From NCBI RefSeq assembly GCF_022810765.1, contig NZ_CP094494.1, positions 3,410,001 to 3,474,000 of the forward strand: a stretch of 64,000 bases of DNA. Direction: 5' to 3'. The notes beneath the pieces are model-generated. The model saw nothing but the letters and a program-made list of their open reading frames with translations. It was not told the DNA's origin and did not search any database. The stretch comes from Winogradskyella sp. MH6. GTDB lineage: Bacteria; Bacteroidota; Bacteroidia; Flavobacteriales; Flavobacteriaceae. Below, in pieces: positions 25,830 through 33,630 of this stretch (within the stretch, counting starts at the first letter, position 1; each line of letters begins with the position of its first letter). The position numbers were made by a program, and so were the translations under genes.

Positions 25830-26297
25830 TCAATCCCATATGTTTGGTCGATCAATTTTCATTGCTCTTAAATACGACAGAAATTGTCCTGCGTGAACTG
25901 ATTCGTGATATCCAATCCGTAACAAATATTTTGAAAGGATTTTCTTGTCTCCATTTCCAGGGTGAACGATTTCGGTTTCGTTTAATTCCTTATCCGAAAA
26001 ATGTTCAATACTTTCTATAAATGCTTTTCTATGAGGTTCGGCAAATTCAAGTTCGTCTGTAACGTTAATGAATGGTCGGTTTTCCCAAGGTGTTCTATAA
26101 TTTTTCATATCACCTTGATTAATAATAATATTCCATCCATAATCAGCCTCCAAAATGTGTCTTATCATTTCTGAGGCACTCATAGCTTTTTCGTCAGGTT
26201 TCCAATTATAATATTTCTCAGGTAGCCCATTCCAAAGTTTTATACTTCTTCTCCTTATTTCTGTAAAATTTAAAGTTATAAGTTCAGATTGGGTCAT
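25830..26297 (-). CDS. DinB-superfamily protein, cassette gene
   Basis: 155 residues, a four-helix bundle of the DinB/YfiT type. Metal-site motifs are visible: SASEMIRHILEADYGWN (first His) and LLRIGYHESVHAGQFLSYLRAM (HxxxH). The start TQSELITLNFTEIRRRSIKLWNGLPEKYYNW is standard. Such proteins are metal-dependent and several use bacillithiol or mycothiol, which is of interest because ytxJ lies 1.2 kb away; that link is speculation. The left terminus GTTGGCTG and the right terminus TACACAAC do not match, the one clear exception to the cassette-end rule. Confidence 0.88.
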   Translation of the reverse strand: MTQSELITLNFTEIRRRSIKLWNGLPEKYYNWKPDEKAMSASEMIRHILEADYGWNIIINQGDMKNYRTPWENRPFINVTDELEFAEPHRKAFIESIEHFSDKELNETEIVHPGNGDKKILSKYLLRIGYHESVHAGQFLSYLRAMKIDRPNIWD

Positions 26298-26358
26298 TTT
26301 CTTTGTTTTTATACATAATGTTTAAAATTATGTAGCCTTTATTCAGGACGGGTCATAA

Positions 26359-26523
26359 TTGTACACAACGGTCTCGGCTATGAGTAGTTGCGTGTTTTAG
26401 CACTTATCTTTGCAAGTACATACCAAACTGACACGAGCGCAGCGAACTGGCGCAAGCAAAATCCGCGAGGATTTTCAGAAGTAGCACAGAACAAGCAATT
26501 ACTTATAGCCATTGTTGTGCGTT
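26359..26523 (-). other. Intact attC-like site
   Basis: The left arm is ACAACGGTCTCGGCTATGAG then TAGTTGCGTG. The right arm is AAGCAATTACTTATAGCC then ATTGTTGTGCG. The L stem GGCTATgAGTAgTTGC pairs with its counterpart at 14 of 16 positions. AAC/GTT pairs outside it, with an unpaired 3/6-nt spacer between. This is the clearest site of the array. Confidence 0.87.
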
Positions 26524-26528
26524 CGTTT

Positions 26529-27299
26529 TTATATTTTTTTCCAAACTGTATTCGCTATTGCACAATTTTTTTTGCTACTGTTTATTTTTATTGTATGCGA
26601 ATAATATTTAAAATCATTATCTTCTGATTCAGTTTTTTCCAATTCTTTAGTTAACGAAATTATGTTGTCTCCATAATGAGCCTCCGAAACAAATCTACCG
26701 TCAATGGAATACAAATTGTAGTTGTTGATAATTTCGTCTGGAATTGACTCAACTACCCATTGTAAATATCTAATGTTGTTGACGTGTCTTATCATATCTG
26801 TATCGTATCTGTTAACCTTAAAGGATAGTTGAAAGTCCGCAACATCAATTGGTTCAATTTTTTTGGAAATATCTGCTCTAATTGATAAATCGTTGGATTC
26901 AGACCACTTTTCTTTTATTTCTTCAAATATTTGTGTTGGTCTTCGTCTTGCAATATCAAAGAATATCCATAAACCTTTTGCACGTCCAATTATATTGTTT
27001 TTTTCGTCATAAATAATGTTTTCTCTAAACCCTTTAATACTTGAGTATTTCGACATCCAAGTTCTAATGGTAATTTTTTCTTTGTATTTTGGATATCGCT
27101 CCATTTGCATTATTCCAGAGATTAAAACCCAACCTATATTTTTATCAGCTAACTGATACAAACTATTATTTATTGATTGGCAATGTTCGGCAGCCGTTTC
27201 TTCTAACAGCGTAAGCATAGTTGTTGGCGAAGCAACTCCAAACTCATTCATCTCGAAATATCTTAATTCAAATGATTTGTCAAAATAATTTTTAGACAT
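26529..27299 (-). CDS. Acyl-ACP thioesterase, double-hotdog, cassette gene
   Basis: 256 residues with two hotdog halves, as in FatA/FatB-type bacterial acyl-ACP thioesterases. The N-half is FELRYFEMNEFGVASPTTML with LLEETAAEHCQSINNSLYQL and WVLISGIMQMERYPKYKEKITIRTW. The C-half is YDTDMIRHVNNIRYLQWVVESIP with the conserved HVNN. It would release fatty acids from ACP in the cytosol. Termini GTTGTGCGT (left) and ACGCACAAC (right) are perfect inverted copies. On the minus strand this is the first cassette of the array. Confidence 0.85.
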   Translation of the reverse strand: MSKNYFDKSFELRYFEMNEFGVASPTTMLTLLEETAAEHCQSINNSLYQLADKNIGWVLISGIMQMERYPKYKEKITIRTWMSKYSSIKGFRENIIYDEKNNIIGRAKGLWIFFDIARRRPTQIFEEIKEKWSESNDLSIRADISKKIEPIDVADFQLSFKVNRYDTDMIRHVNNIRYLQWVVESIPDEIINNYNLYSIDGRFVSEAHYGDNIISLTKELEKTESEDNDFKYYSHTIKINSSKKNCAIANTVWKKI

Positions 27300-27316
27300 A
27301 TACTATTCAATTTTAA

Positions 27317-27345
27317 ATGACGCACAACGTTAGTATATACAAACC
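27317..27345 (-). other. Right end of the cassette array (R'-type half site)
   Basis: TGACGCACAACGTTAGTATA carries the cassette-start core of the thioesterase cassette, but no partner arm is recognisable on the ytxJ side. Read on the minus strand this is the proximal end, where an attI site and integrase gene would normally lie; ytxJ is found there instead. Confidence 0.5.
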
Positions 27346-27470
27346 TAGCCAAAAAAGTACGCATATACAACCCTAATTATGTGTTATTCAGTACCTTTTA
27401 GCAAATTATGGCATAACCATATAAAAGTGAGTTATGTCGCACCTTAGCACATTCAAAACCATACACAGTT

Positions 27471-27848
27471 TTAGATATATGGCCCCAAATCCATGTCATT
27501 TATCCCGCCATGGCTCGCATGCGCCACCACTACTCCATTGCGTATCACCAAAAGTTGCGGAGACTCGTGCATTACTTCAAATTTGTAACCCACCTCATTA
27601 GACACATCCCTGTAACTCAGCAAATCCAAATAATACAAATCAGCATTTAAGTCCAAATCATAGGCAGCAACAAACTGGTTCATCACCATTCTGCTAATCC
27701 CACAACGCGTAGAGTGCTTAAAAATAAGCTGCGTTTTCCCTTTAGACCGCTCAGCAATAGCATCCAATTGGTCAATACCGTTCAGAGCAATCCAAGGCAG
27801 TATCTTTTCTTCTTTAGGCTCAGATGAGCCAAACAATTTTTTAAACAT
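27471..27848 (-). CDS. ytxJ: Bacillithiol system redox-active protein YtxJ
   Basis: 125 residues from ATG 27848; the frame is open further upstream, but that part is encoded by repeats. The thioredoxin-like fold carries the monothiol motif KHSTRCGISRMVMNQF, with the single Cys followed by the family's ISRM pattern, then LYYLDLLSYRDVSNEVGYKF, HESPQLLVIRNGVVVAHASHGGI. YtxJ is proposed to act as a bacilliredoxin that removes bacillithiol from proteins. A diverged copy of its 3' end lies at 18.27 kb. Its upstream region is a tandem-repeat block. Confidence 0.9.
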   Translation of the reverse strand: MFKKLFGSSEPKEEKILPWIALNGIDQLDAIAERSKGKTQLIFKHSTRCGISRMVMNQFVAAYDLDLNADLYYLDLLSYRDVSNEVGYKFEVMHESPQLLVIRNGVVVAHASHGGINDMDLGPYI

Positions 27849-27868
27849 TATAAATCTATTTTTTAACG

Positions 27869-28610
27869 TCAGTTCGAGTGTCCCGACCGTGAGCGTCGGG
27901 ATGTATCGAGAACCTTTGAAACTAAAATCTTCGTCAGTTCGAGTGAAATGCACCAGCATTTTGTATCGAGAACCCTATCATAAAACCAAAACAATAACAA
28001 ACCGTCACTGCGAGGCACAAAGCAGTCTCAAAAAATATCAAAAACCACCAAACCTCTATCCTACGTCAGTTCGAGTGAAATGCAATAGCATTTTGTATCG
28101 AGAACCCTATTACAAAACCACAACAACAGCAAACCGTCACTGCAAGGCACAAAGCAGTCTCAAAATATCAAAAACCATCAAACCTCTATCGTACGTCAGT
28201 TCGAGTGAAATGCACCAGCATTTTGTATCGAGAACCATATCATAAAACCTAAACAACAACAAACCGTCACTGCGAGGCACAAAGCAGTCTCAAAAAATAT
28301 CAAGAACCACCAAACCTCTATCCTACGTCAGTTCCAGTGAAATGCACCAGCATTTTGTATCGAGAACCATATCCTAAAACCAAAACAATAACAAACCGTC
28401 ACTGCGAGGCACGAAGCAGTCTCAAAAAATATCAAGAACCACCAAACCTCTATCCTACGTCAGTTCGAGTGAAATGCACCAGCATTTTGTATCGAGAACC
28501 ATCAACCTCATTTACAATTAAATACACCAGCATTTTGTATCCAAAACCTTAAAAACTAAAATCTTCGTCAGTTCGAGTGAAATGCGCCAGCATTTTGTAT
28601 CGAGAACCAC
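27869..28610. repeat. Tandem array of about 132-bp units
   Basis: CGTCAGTTCGAGTG begins units at about 27869, 27932, 28064, 28194, 28326 (one mismatch), 28458 and 28566, with full periods of 130-132 bp. Each full unit has an AAATGCACCAGCATTTT hairpin, then ATCGAGAACC, then GTCACTGCGAGGCACAAAGC followed by AGTCTCAAAA. The first unit carries instead a TCCCGAC/GTCGGGA hairpin. These are two dispersed REP-like elements amplified together. Short ORFs across it merely translate the repeat. Confidence 0.9.
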
Positions 28611-28651
28611 CATTGCAACACCATAGCATAGCAACCCCAAACAACCAGTTC

Positions 28652-28716
28652 ACCCGTATCTCCTTCGGGTCTCCTCCGGCTTTCCTTCGGCTTTCCTTCG
28701 GGTCTCCTTCGGGTAT
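28652..28716. repeat. Short CCTTCGGG-type tandem repeats
   Basis: Four to five copies of a CTTTCCTTCGG / GTCTCCTTCGG unit, flanked by ACCCGTATC and GGTATAAGACGGG. Each has an inner CCTTCGG palindromic core. It lies between the 132-bp array and clpB. Confidence 0.6.
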
Positions 28717-28961
28717 AAGACGGGTTAACCCAATAGCACAACCACAACAAACAACAGACAAAAAGTCATTTCAATCCCAATAAAATCAGTCATTTTGTCG
28801 TTTTTATAGTACCAAATACAAATGGTAAGATAATTGCCTAAAGATAACCAAACACAACAATAAAATAAAACAATAAAGATGTCATTCAGAGCGTAAGCGA
28901 AGAATCTCTTAGTAGATTACAACGTCCTACGCATCGTAATAACACTAAAACAAAACACAAT
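28717..28961. other. clpB upstream region
   Basis: 245 bp, AT-rich, with a GTCATTCAGAGCGTAAGCG dispersed repeat at about 28882. No CIRCE element and no clear sigma-32-like site were recognised. It should hold the clpB promoter. Confidence 0.4.
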
Positions 28962-31568
28962 ATGAACTTTAATAATTATACCATAAAATCGCAAGAAGCC
29001 ATACAGCAAGCACAACAGCTTGCACAAGGCTTTGGGCATCAACAAATAGAAAACGAGCACATATTCAAAGCCCTATTCGAAGTTGATGAAAACGTACTAC
29101 CATTCATCCTTAAAAAACTGAATGTTAATGTCTCATTATTACAACAAATACTAGACAAAGAACTACAGAGCTTTCCTAAAGTTTCAGGAGGAGACATCAT
29201 GCTCTCTCGCGAAGCTAGCAAAGCCCTAAACGAAGCATCGATCATCGCCAAAAAAATGAACGATGACTACGTATCTATAGAGCATTTAATATTGGCAATA
29301 ATTAAGTCCAACAGCAAAATCGCCCAGATTTTAAAAGACCAAGGCGTTACAGAAAAAGGACTCAACTCAGCCATTGAGGAACTGCGTAAAGGCGATAGAG
29401 TAACATCTCAAAGCCAAGAGGAAACCTATAACGCTTTAAACAAATACGCTAAAAACCTCAACCAATTAGCACAAGATGGCAAGCTAGACCCTGTTATTGG
29501 CCGCGATGAAGAGATTCGTAGAATACTTCAAATCCTATCGCGTCGTACCAAAAACAACCCAATCTTGGTTGGTGAGCCAGGTACTGGTAAAACAGCCATT
29601 GCAGAAGGTTTAGCACATCGTATCATAGATGGTGACGTACCAGAGAACCTAAAAGACAAACAAATCTTTGCCTTAGATATGGGAGCATTAATTGCAGGTG
29701 CTAAATATAAAGGTGAGTTCGAAGAGCGTCTTAAAGCCGTTATCAAGGAAGTAACCACTAGCGAAGGTGATATCGTCCTATTCATCGACGAAATCCACAC
29801 CCTTGTTGGCGCAGGTGGTGGCCAGGGAGCTATGGATGCAGCAAACATCCTTAAACCTGCCTTAGCACGTGGAGAACTGAGAGCCATTGGTGCCACTACG
29901 CTAGATGAGTACCAAAAGTACTTCGAGCAAGACAAAGCATTAGAAAGACGCTTCCAAAAGGTAACGGTAAATGAGCCAGATACAGAGAGTGCCATTTCCA
30001 TCCTTCGTGGTATTAAAGAAAAGTACGAAGCACACCACAAAGTGCGTATCAAGGACGAAGCTATTATTGGTGCTGTAGAGTTATCAAACCGATACATTAC
30101 CAATCGTTTCTTACCAGACAAAGCGATTGACCTTATGGATGAAGCCGCTTCTAAGTTACGCATGGAAATAAACTCTAAACCAGAGGAATTGGATGTCCTA
30201 GACCGTAAGATTATGCAGCTTGAAATTGAGCACGAAGCTCTTAAACGTGAAAAGGACGAAACCAAATTAAAAGCCTTAAAAGCTGAATTGGCAAATCTTA
30301 AAGAAGAACGTAACGAGCTCAATGCCAAGTGGAAGTCTGAAAAAGAAACAGTTGAAAACGTTCAGAACATAAAGCAAGAAATAGAAAACTATAAGCTTGA
30401 AGCCGAACGTGCAGAGCGTGAAGGTGATTATGGTAAGGTTGCAGAAATTCGTTACGGAAAGATAAAAGAAGCCACAGAAAAGCTTGAAGCGTATCAAAAA
30501 CAACTGGCAGAACAGCAAGACAATGCCTTAATTAAAGAGGAAGTTACTTATGAAGATGTCGCTGATGTTGTAGCAAAATGGACAGGAATTCCTGTAACCA
30601 AAATGATACAAAGTGAGCGCGAAAAGCTTTTAAATCTCGAAGACGAATTGCACAAACGTGTGGTAGGTCAAGAAGAAGCTATTGAAGCCGTGAGTGATGC
30701 CGTGCGTAGATCTAGAGCAGGTCTGCAAAACCCAAACAAACCTATTGGCACCTTCTTATTCTTAGGTACAACTGGTGTTGGTAAAACAGAGCTGGCAAAA
30801 GCATTGGCAGAATACTTGTTTGATGATGAAAACGCCATGACACGTATAGATATGAGTGAATATCAAGAGCGTCATGCCGTGAGTAGATTGGTCGGTGCAC
30901 CTCCAGGATATGTGGGTTATGATGAAGGTGGGCAGTTAACAGAAGCTGTAAGACGCAAACCATATTCAGTAGTATTGCTAGATGAGATTGAAAAAGCGCA
31001 TCCAGATACCTTCAACATCTTATTGCAAGTATTAGATGAAGGTCGTTTAACAGATAACAAAGGTCGTATTGCTGATTTCAAAAACACGATCATCATCATG
31101 ACCTCAAACATGGGAAGCCAAATTATACAAGAACGTTTTGAGGCTACCAAGGATATTGAATCTGCCATGGAAGCAGCTAAAGTTGATGTATTAGGCTTAT
31201 TAAAACAAAGTGTAAGACCTGAGTTTTTAAACCGTATTGATGATACCATAATGTTTACACCTTTAACTAAAGAAAACATTGTTGCCATTGTAGATTTACA
31301 ATTAAAAGGTATCACCAAAATGATAGCACAACAAGGCATAACCTTTGATGCTACTCCAGAAGCAAAAGCGTATTTAGCAGACAAAGGCTATAATCCTGAG
31401 TATGGTGCAAGACCTGTGAAAAGAGTCATACAAAAAGAAGTTCTAAATCAGTTGAGTAAAGAAATCTTAGCTGGAAAAGTAACAACAGAAAGTATTATTC
31501 TTCTTGATGAGTTTGACGGACAATTGGTTTTTAGAAACCAAGGAGATTTAGTTGTAGAAGAGTTATAA
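28962..31568 (+). CDS. clpB: ATP-dependent disaggregase ClpB
   Basis: 868 residues, full length. ClpB works with DnaK to pull apart heat-denatured aggregates in the cytosol. The order is a Clp N-domain (1-145), AAA1 with Walker A GEPGTGKT (204-211) and Walker B IVLFIDEIHTLVGAG, the coiled-coil middle domain (about 410-525, LDRKIMQLEIEHEALKREKD), which separates ClpB from ClpA/C, then AAA2 with GTTGVGKT (about 604-611) and VVLLDEIEKAHPD, and a C-terminal small domain ending VVEEL. It is monocistronic, with a terminator-like stem 50 bp downstream. Confidence 0.98.
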   Translation: MNFNNYTIKSQEAIQQAQQLAQGFGHQQIENEHIFKALFEVDENVLPFILKKLNVNVSLLQQILDKELQSFPKVSGGDIMLSREASKALNEASIIAKKMNDDYVSIEHLILAIIKSNSKIAQILKDQGVTEKGLNSAIEELRKGDRVTSQSQEETYNALNKYAKNLNQLAQDGKLDPVIGRDEEIRRILQILSRRTKNNPILVGEPGTGKTAIAEGLAHRIIDGDVPENLKDKQIFALDMGALIAGAKYKGEFEERLKAVIKEVTTSEGDIVLFIDEIHTLVGAGGGQGAMDAANILKPALARGELRAIGATTLDEYQKYFEQDKALERRFQKVTVNEPDTESAISILRGIKEKYEAHHKVRIKDEAIIGAVELSNRYITNRFLPDKAIDLMDEAASKLRMEINSKPEELDVLDRKIMQLEIEHEALKREKDETKLKALKAELANLKEERNELNAKWKSEKETVENVQNIKQEIENYKLEAERAEREGDYGKVAEIRYGKIKEATEKLEAYQKQLAEQQDNALIKEEVTYEDVADVVAKWTGIPVTKMIQSEREKLLNLEDELHKRVVGQEEAIEAVSDAVRRSRAGLQNPNKPIGTFLFLGTTGVGKTELAKALAEYLFDDENAMTRIDMSEYQERHAVSRLVGAPPGYVGYDEGGQLTEAVRRKPYSVVLLDEIEKAHPDTFNILLQVLDEGRLTDNKGRIADFKNTIIIMTSNMGSQIIQERFEATKDIESAMEAAKVDVLGLLKQSVRPEFLNRIDDTIMFTPLTKENIVAIVDLQLKGITKMIAQQGITFDATPEAKAYLADKGYNPEYGARPVKRVIQKEVLNQLSKEILAGKVTTESIILLDEFDGQLVFRNQGDLVVEEL

Positions 31569-31620
31569 ACAGACTGTAACAATATAGTCTGTAAATAGTC
31601 TTTATATTGATTGGTTGGTT

Positions 31621-31682
31621 AAAGCAACACTGAAATAAATTCGAAAAGCTATCGGATTATGGATGTGTTGCTTTCCTTTTTG
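31621..31682 (+). terminator. Terminator-like long stem after clpB
   Basis: AAAGCAACAC (31621-31630) pairs perfectly with GTGTTGCTTT (31665-31674), followed by CCTTTTTG. The loop is long (about 34 nt) and itself has a small TCGA/TCGG stem. Confidence 0.55.
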
Positions 31683-31750
31683 TAACAAATTGCTCTATTA
31701 GACTACAAACAGATGAAATTTTAAGCACTTTATAAAATAAACCATCTATT

Positions 31751-32614
31751 ATGAAACGTATTTTATCGCTACTTGTTATTACAACACTATCAATATTTTC
31801 AATTACTGCTCAAGAAATAGAAAATTCAACCTTATGGAAAATTGAAGGTAATGGGCTAGAGTCTCCTTCGTATTTATTCGGAACTATCCACATGACATGC
31901 GATGCTACTCTAGAGGATGATGTAAAAAAAGCTCTAGACGAAACTACTCAGATAGTTATGGAACTAGATATGGACGATCCTAGCATGCAAAGCAAAGTAA
32001 TGCAAGGCATGTATCTAAAAGACGGAAAAACATTAAAAGATTTTGTATCTGACGAAGAATACAAATCAATTGACTCTCTTTTTACCAATAATATGGGCAT
32101 GTCTGTAAAGCTATTAGAAAATGTGAAACCTTTTTTCCTTATGTCTATGTTTTACCCTAAAATGATTGACTGCCAGATGCAATCTTTTGAATTAGAGTTA
32201 ACCAAAATTGCATCAGAGCAAAAAGAGGAAATCTATGGTCTTGAAACGATTGAAGAACAAATAAAGGTTTTTGATGGCATACCTCTAGAGGATCAGTATG
32301 CAGATTTAATCCGAATGGCTAAAGATAATCTAGCATTCGATAAAACAACGTTTTCTAAAATGCTTAAAATTTATAAGGAAGAAGATATTAACGCACTAAT
32401 TGATATAATGGATGATGATACTAATAGTACCATGTCAAAACATCAAGATGTACTTTTGGAGCAACGTAATAAAAACTGGATTTCAAAAATTGGTGAATAT
32501 GCCAAAGAGCAACCGACATTTTTTGGTGTTGGCGCAGGTCATCTTCCAGGGGAGAATGGAGTTATACAGCTTTTAAGAAATGCCGGATACACAGTTACAG
32601 CTGTACTAGAGTAA
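31751..32614 (+). CDS. TraB/GumN family secreted protein
   Basis: 287 residues with a signal peptide (1-20, SIFSITA). The family marks are present: SPSYLFGTIHMTC (GTIH, 44-47), MELDMDDPSMQ, the central EIYGLETIEEQIKVFDGIP and the C-terminal GVGAGHLPGENGVIQLLRNAGY (259 onward). GumN/TraB proteins share a fold with Tiki-type metalloproteases, using the GxxH and GxxH motifs seen here. The bacterial function is not established. It converges with the OmpW-like gene across a bidirectional terminator. Confidence 0.88.
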   Translation: MKRILSLLVITTLSIFSITAQEIENSTLWKIEGNGLESPSYLFGTIHMTCDATLEDDVKKALDETTQIVMELDMDDPSMQSKVMQGMYLKDGKTLKDFVSDEEYKSIDSLFTNNMGMSVKLLENVKPFFLMSMFYPKMIDCQMQSFELELTKIASEQKEEIYGLETIEEQIKVFDGIPLEDQYADLIRMAKDNLAFDKTTFSKMLKIYKEEDINALIDIMDDDTNSTMSKHQDVLLEQRNKNWISKIGEYAKEQPTFFGVGAGHLPGENGVIQLLRNAGYTVTAVLE

Positions 32615-32617
32615 ACA

Positions 32618-32648
32618 AAAAAAAGAGCCTTAAAAAGGCTCTTTTTTT
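32618..32648. terminator. Bidirectional terminator
   Basis: AAAAGAGCCT (32621-32630) and AGGCTCTTTT (32636-32645) pair around TAAAA, with A and T runs on both sides, between convergent genes. Confidence 0.85.
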
Positions 32649-32666
32649 CCAAATAATTGTTTCAAT

Positions 32667-33287
32667 TTAAAACTTCATACCAACACCAAGACCAACTATT
32701 AATGGGTCGATATTAACTTCTGATGTATCAGGTGCTCCATTTACCGTAACATCAGTTTTAAGGAATAATTTCTTTACATCTAAGTTTAAGAACCACTTAT
32801 CATTTAAATTATAATCCAAACCTGCCTGTAAAGAGAAACCAAATGAATTATCATACTCTATATCATCTAAGTCACCTTCATCAACACCATAAAATATAGT
32901 ATAATTAACACCTGCTCCTACATATGGTTTAAAATCGTTAGCATAAAAATGGTATTGCAAATTTAAAGTTGGAGGCAATAACCAAACGTGTCCTAAATCT
33001 AGAGATCCACCACCATCAATATCTAAATCTACATTATGTTTTGTTGTACCTAATATTAACTCAACAGCCAAATTTTTAGAGAAAAAGTAAGTGAAGTCTA
33101 ATTCTGGAACAAAAGCCGTGCTAATATCTACATCTGCACCATCAATATCATCATCAGGAGAAGGTATTACAGAAATTAATCTTAAACGTGCTTGCCACTT
33201 ATTATAATCATCAGTAGCATCAGTGTCTTGTGCACTTAGGTTGAATGTTAACCCTATCAATAAAGTAAATAATAATAAATTTTTCAT
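32667..33287 (-). CDS. OmpW-family outer-membrane beta-barrel protein
   Basis: 206 residues with a signal peptide (1-19, FNLSAQ). The rest is alternating aromatic strands fitting an eight-stranded OmpW barrel: WQARLRLISVIPSPDDD, NLAVELILGTTKHNVD, DLGHVWLLPPTLNLQYHF, FKPYVGAGVNYTIFYG, DYNLNDKWFLNLDVKKLFLK, ending DPLIVGLGVGMKF with the terminal Phe needed for barrel assembly. The acidic loops are Asp-rich. It probably forms a small hydrophobic-compound channel or surface barrel. It is a single gene. Confidence 0.88.
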   Translation of the reverse strand: MKNLLLFTLLIGLTFNLSAQDTDATDDYNKWQARLRLISVIPSPDDDIDGADVDISTAFVPELDFTYFFSKNLAVELILGTTKHNVDLDIDGGGSLDLGHVWLLPPTLNLQYHFYANDFKPYVGAGVNYTIFYGVDEGDLDDIEYDNSFGFSLQAGLDYNLNDKWFLNLDVKKLFLKTDVTVNGAPDTSEVNIDPLIVGLGVGMKF

Positions 33288-33630
33288 GTTAAAATATTTA
33301 AGTTTCCAGCAAAAATAAATGCTAATAAATCCTTAAATACTGATAATTATCATGTGTTTTCATGATTTGAAACCGTAATAAAAGCAACCACAATTATCAA
33401 TAAAAAAATAAGAAGTTGTATTTCAGCTAATTGATGAGCAACGAAACTTTTTCGATGAAATGCACAATTTATTTTAAATTCCTTTATGCATTTTAACGGA
33501 TTTATTATTAATTTTGTCGAGCTATTTAATTCCAATTAAACTTAAGAAACGATTAAACTTGTTGTAGTTTTCCCTCTAACACATGGGGATTACTATAGTT
33601 AATTATTTGATAAACCCTACTTATTAATAC
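33288..33630. other. Intergenic region between divergent OmpW-like and deoC genes
   Basis: 343 bp without a supported gene. A perfect 12-bp palindrome TGATAATTATCA lies at 33341-33352, 54 bp upstream of the OmpW-like start, and could be an operator. A short minus-strand frame here has no family features. Confidence 0.4.

Noticed and set aside
7841..27848. Prophage or genomic island with integrase
   Set aside because: No phage structural genes, tRNA attachment site or tyrosine/serine integrase were seen; the only recombinase is the IS110 transposase.
27869..28610. CRISPR array
   Set aside because: The repeated unit is about 132 bp with no short repeat/unique spacer pattern; the DNA between the conserved starts is itself repeated, and no cas genes are nearby.
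27889..28783. Several 60-118 residue ORFs
   Set aside because: They translate the tandem repeat in different frames (for example repeated ILYREP), with no family signal.
29528..30328. 266-residue minus-strand ORF inside clpB
   Set aside because: It is a shadow of the plus-strand clpB frame, with serine-rich composition typical of antisense reading of a conserved gene.
30276..30518. Small Phe/Leu-rich ORF as a membrane peptide
   Set aside because: It is the antisense of the lysine/glutamate-rich coiled coil of ClpB, which always reads as Phe/Leu-rich.
33350..33535. 61-residue minus-strand ORF upstream of the OmpW-like gene
   Set aside because: No recognisable features, poor coding character, and it lies in the promoter region between divergent genes.
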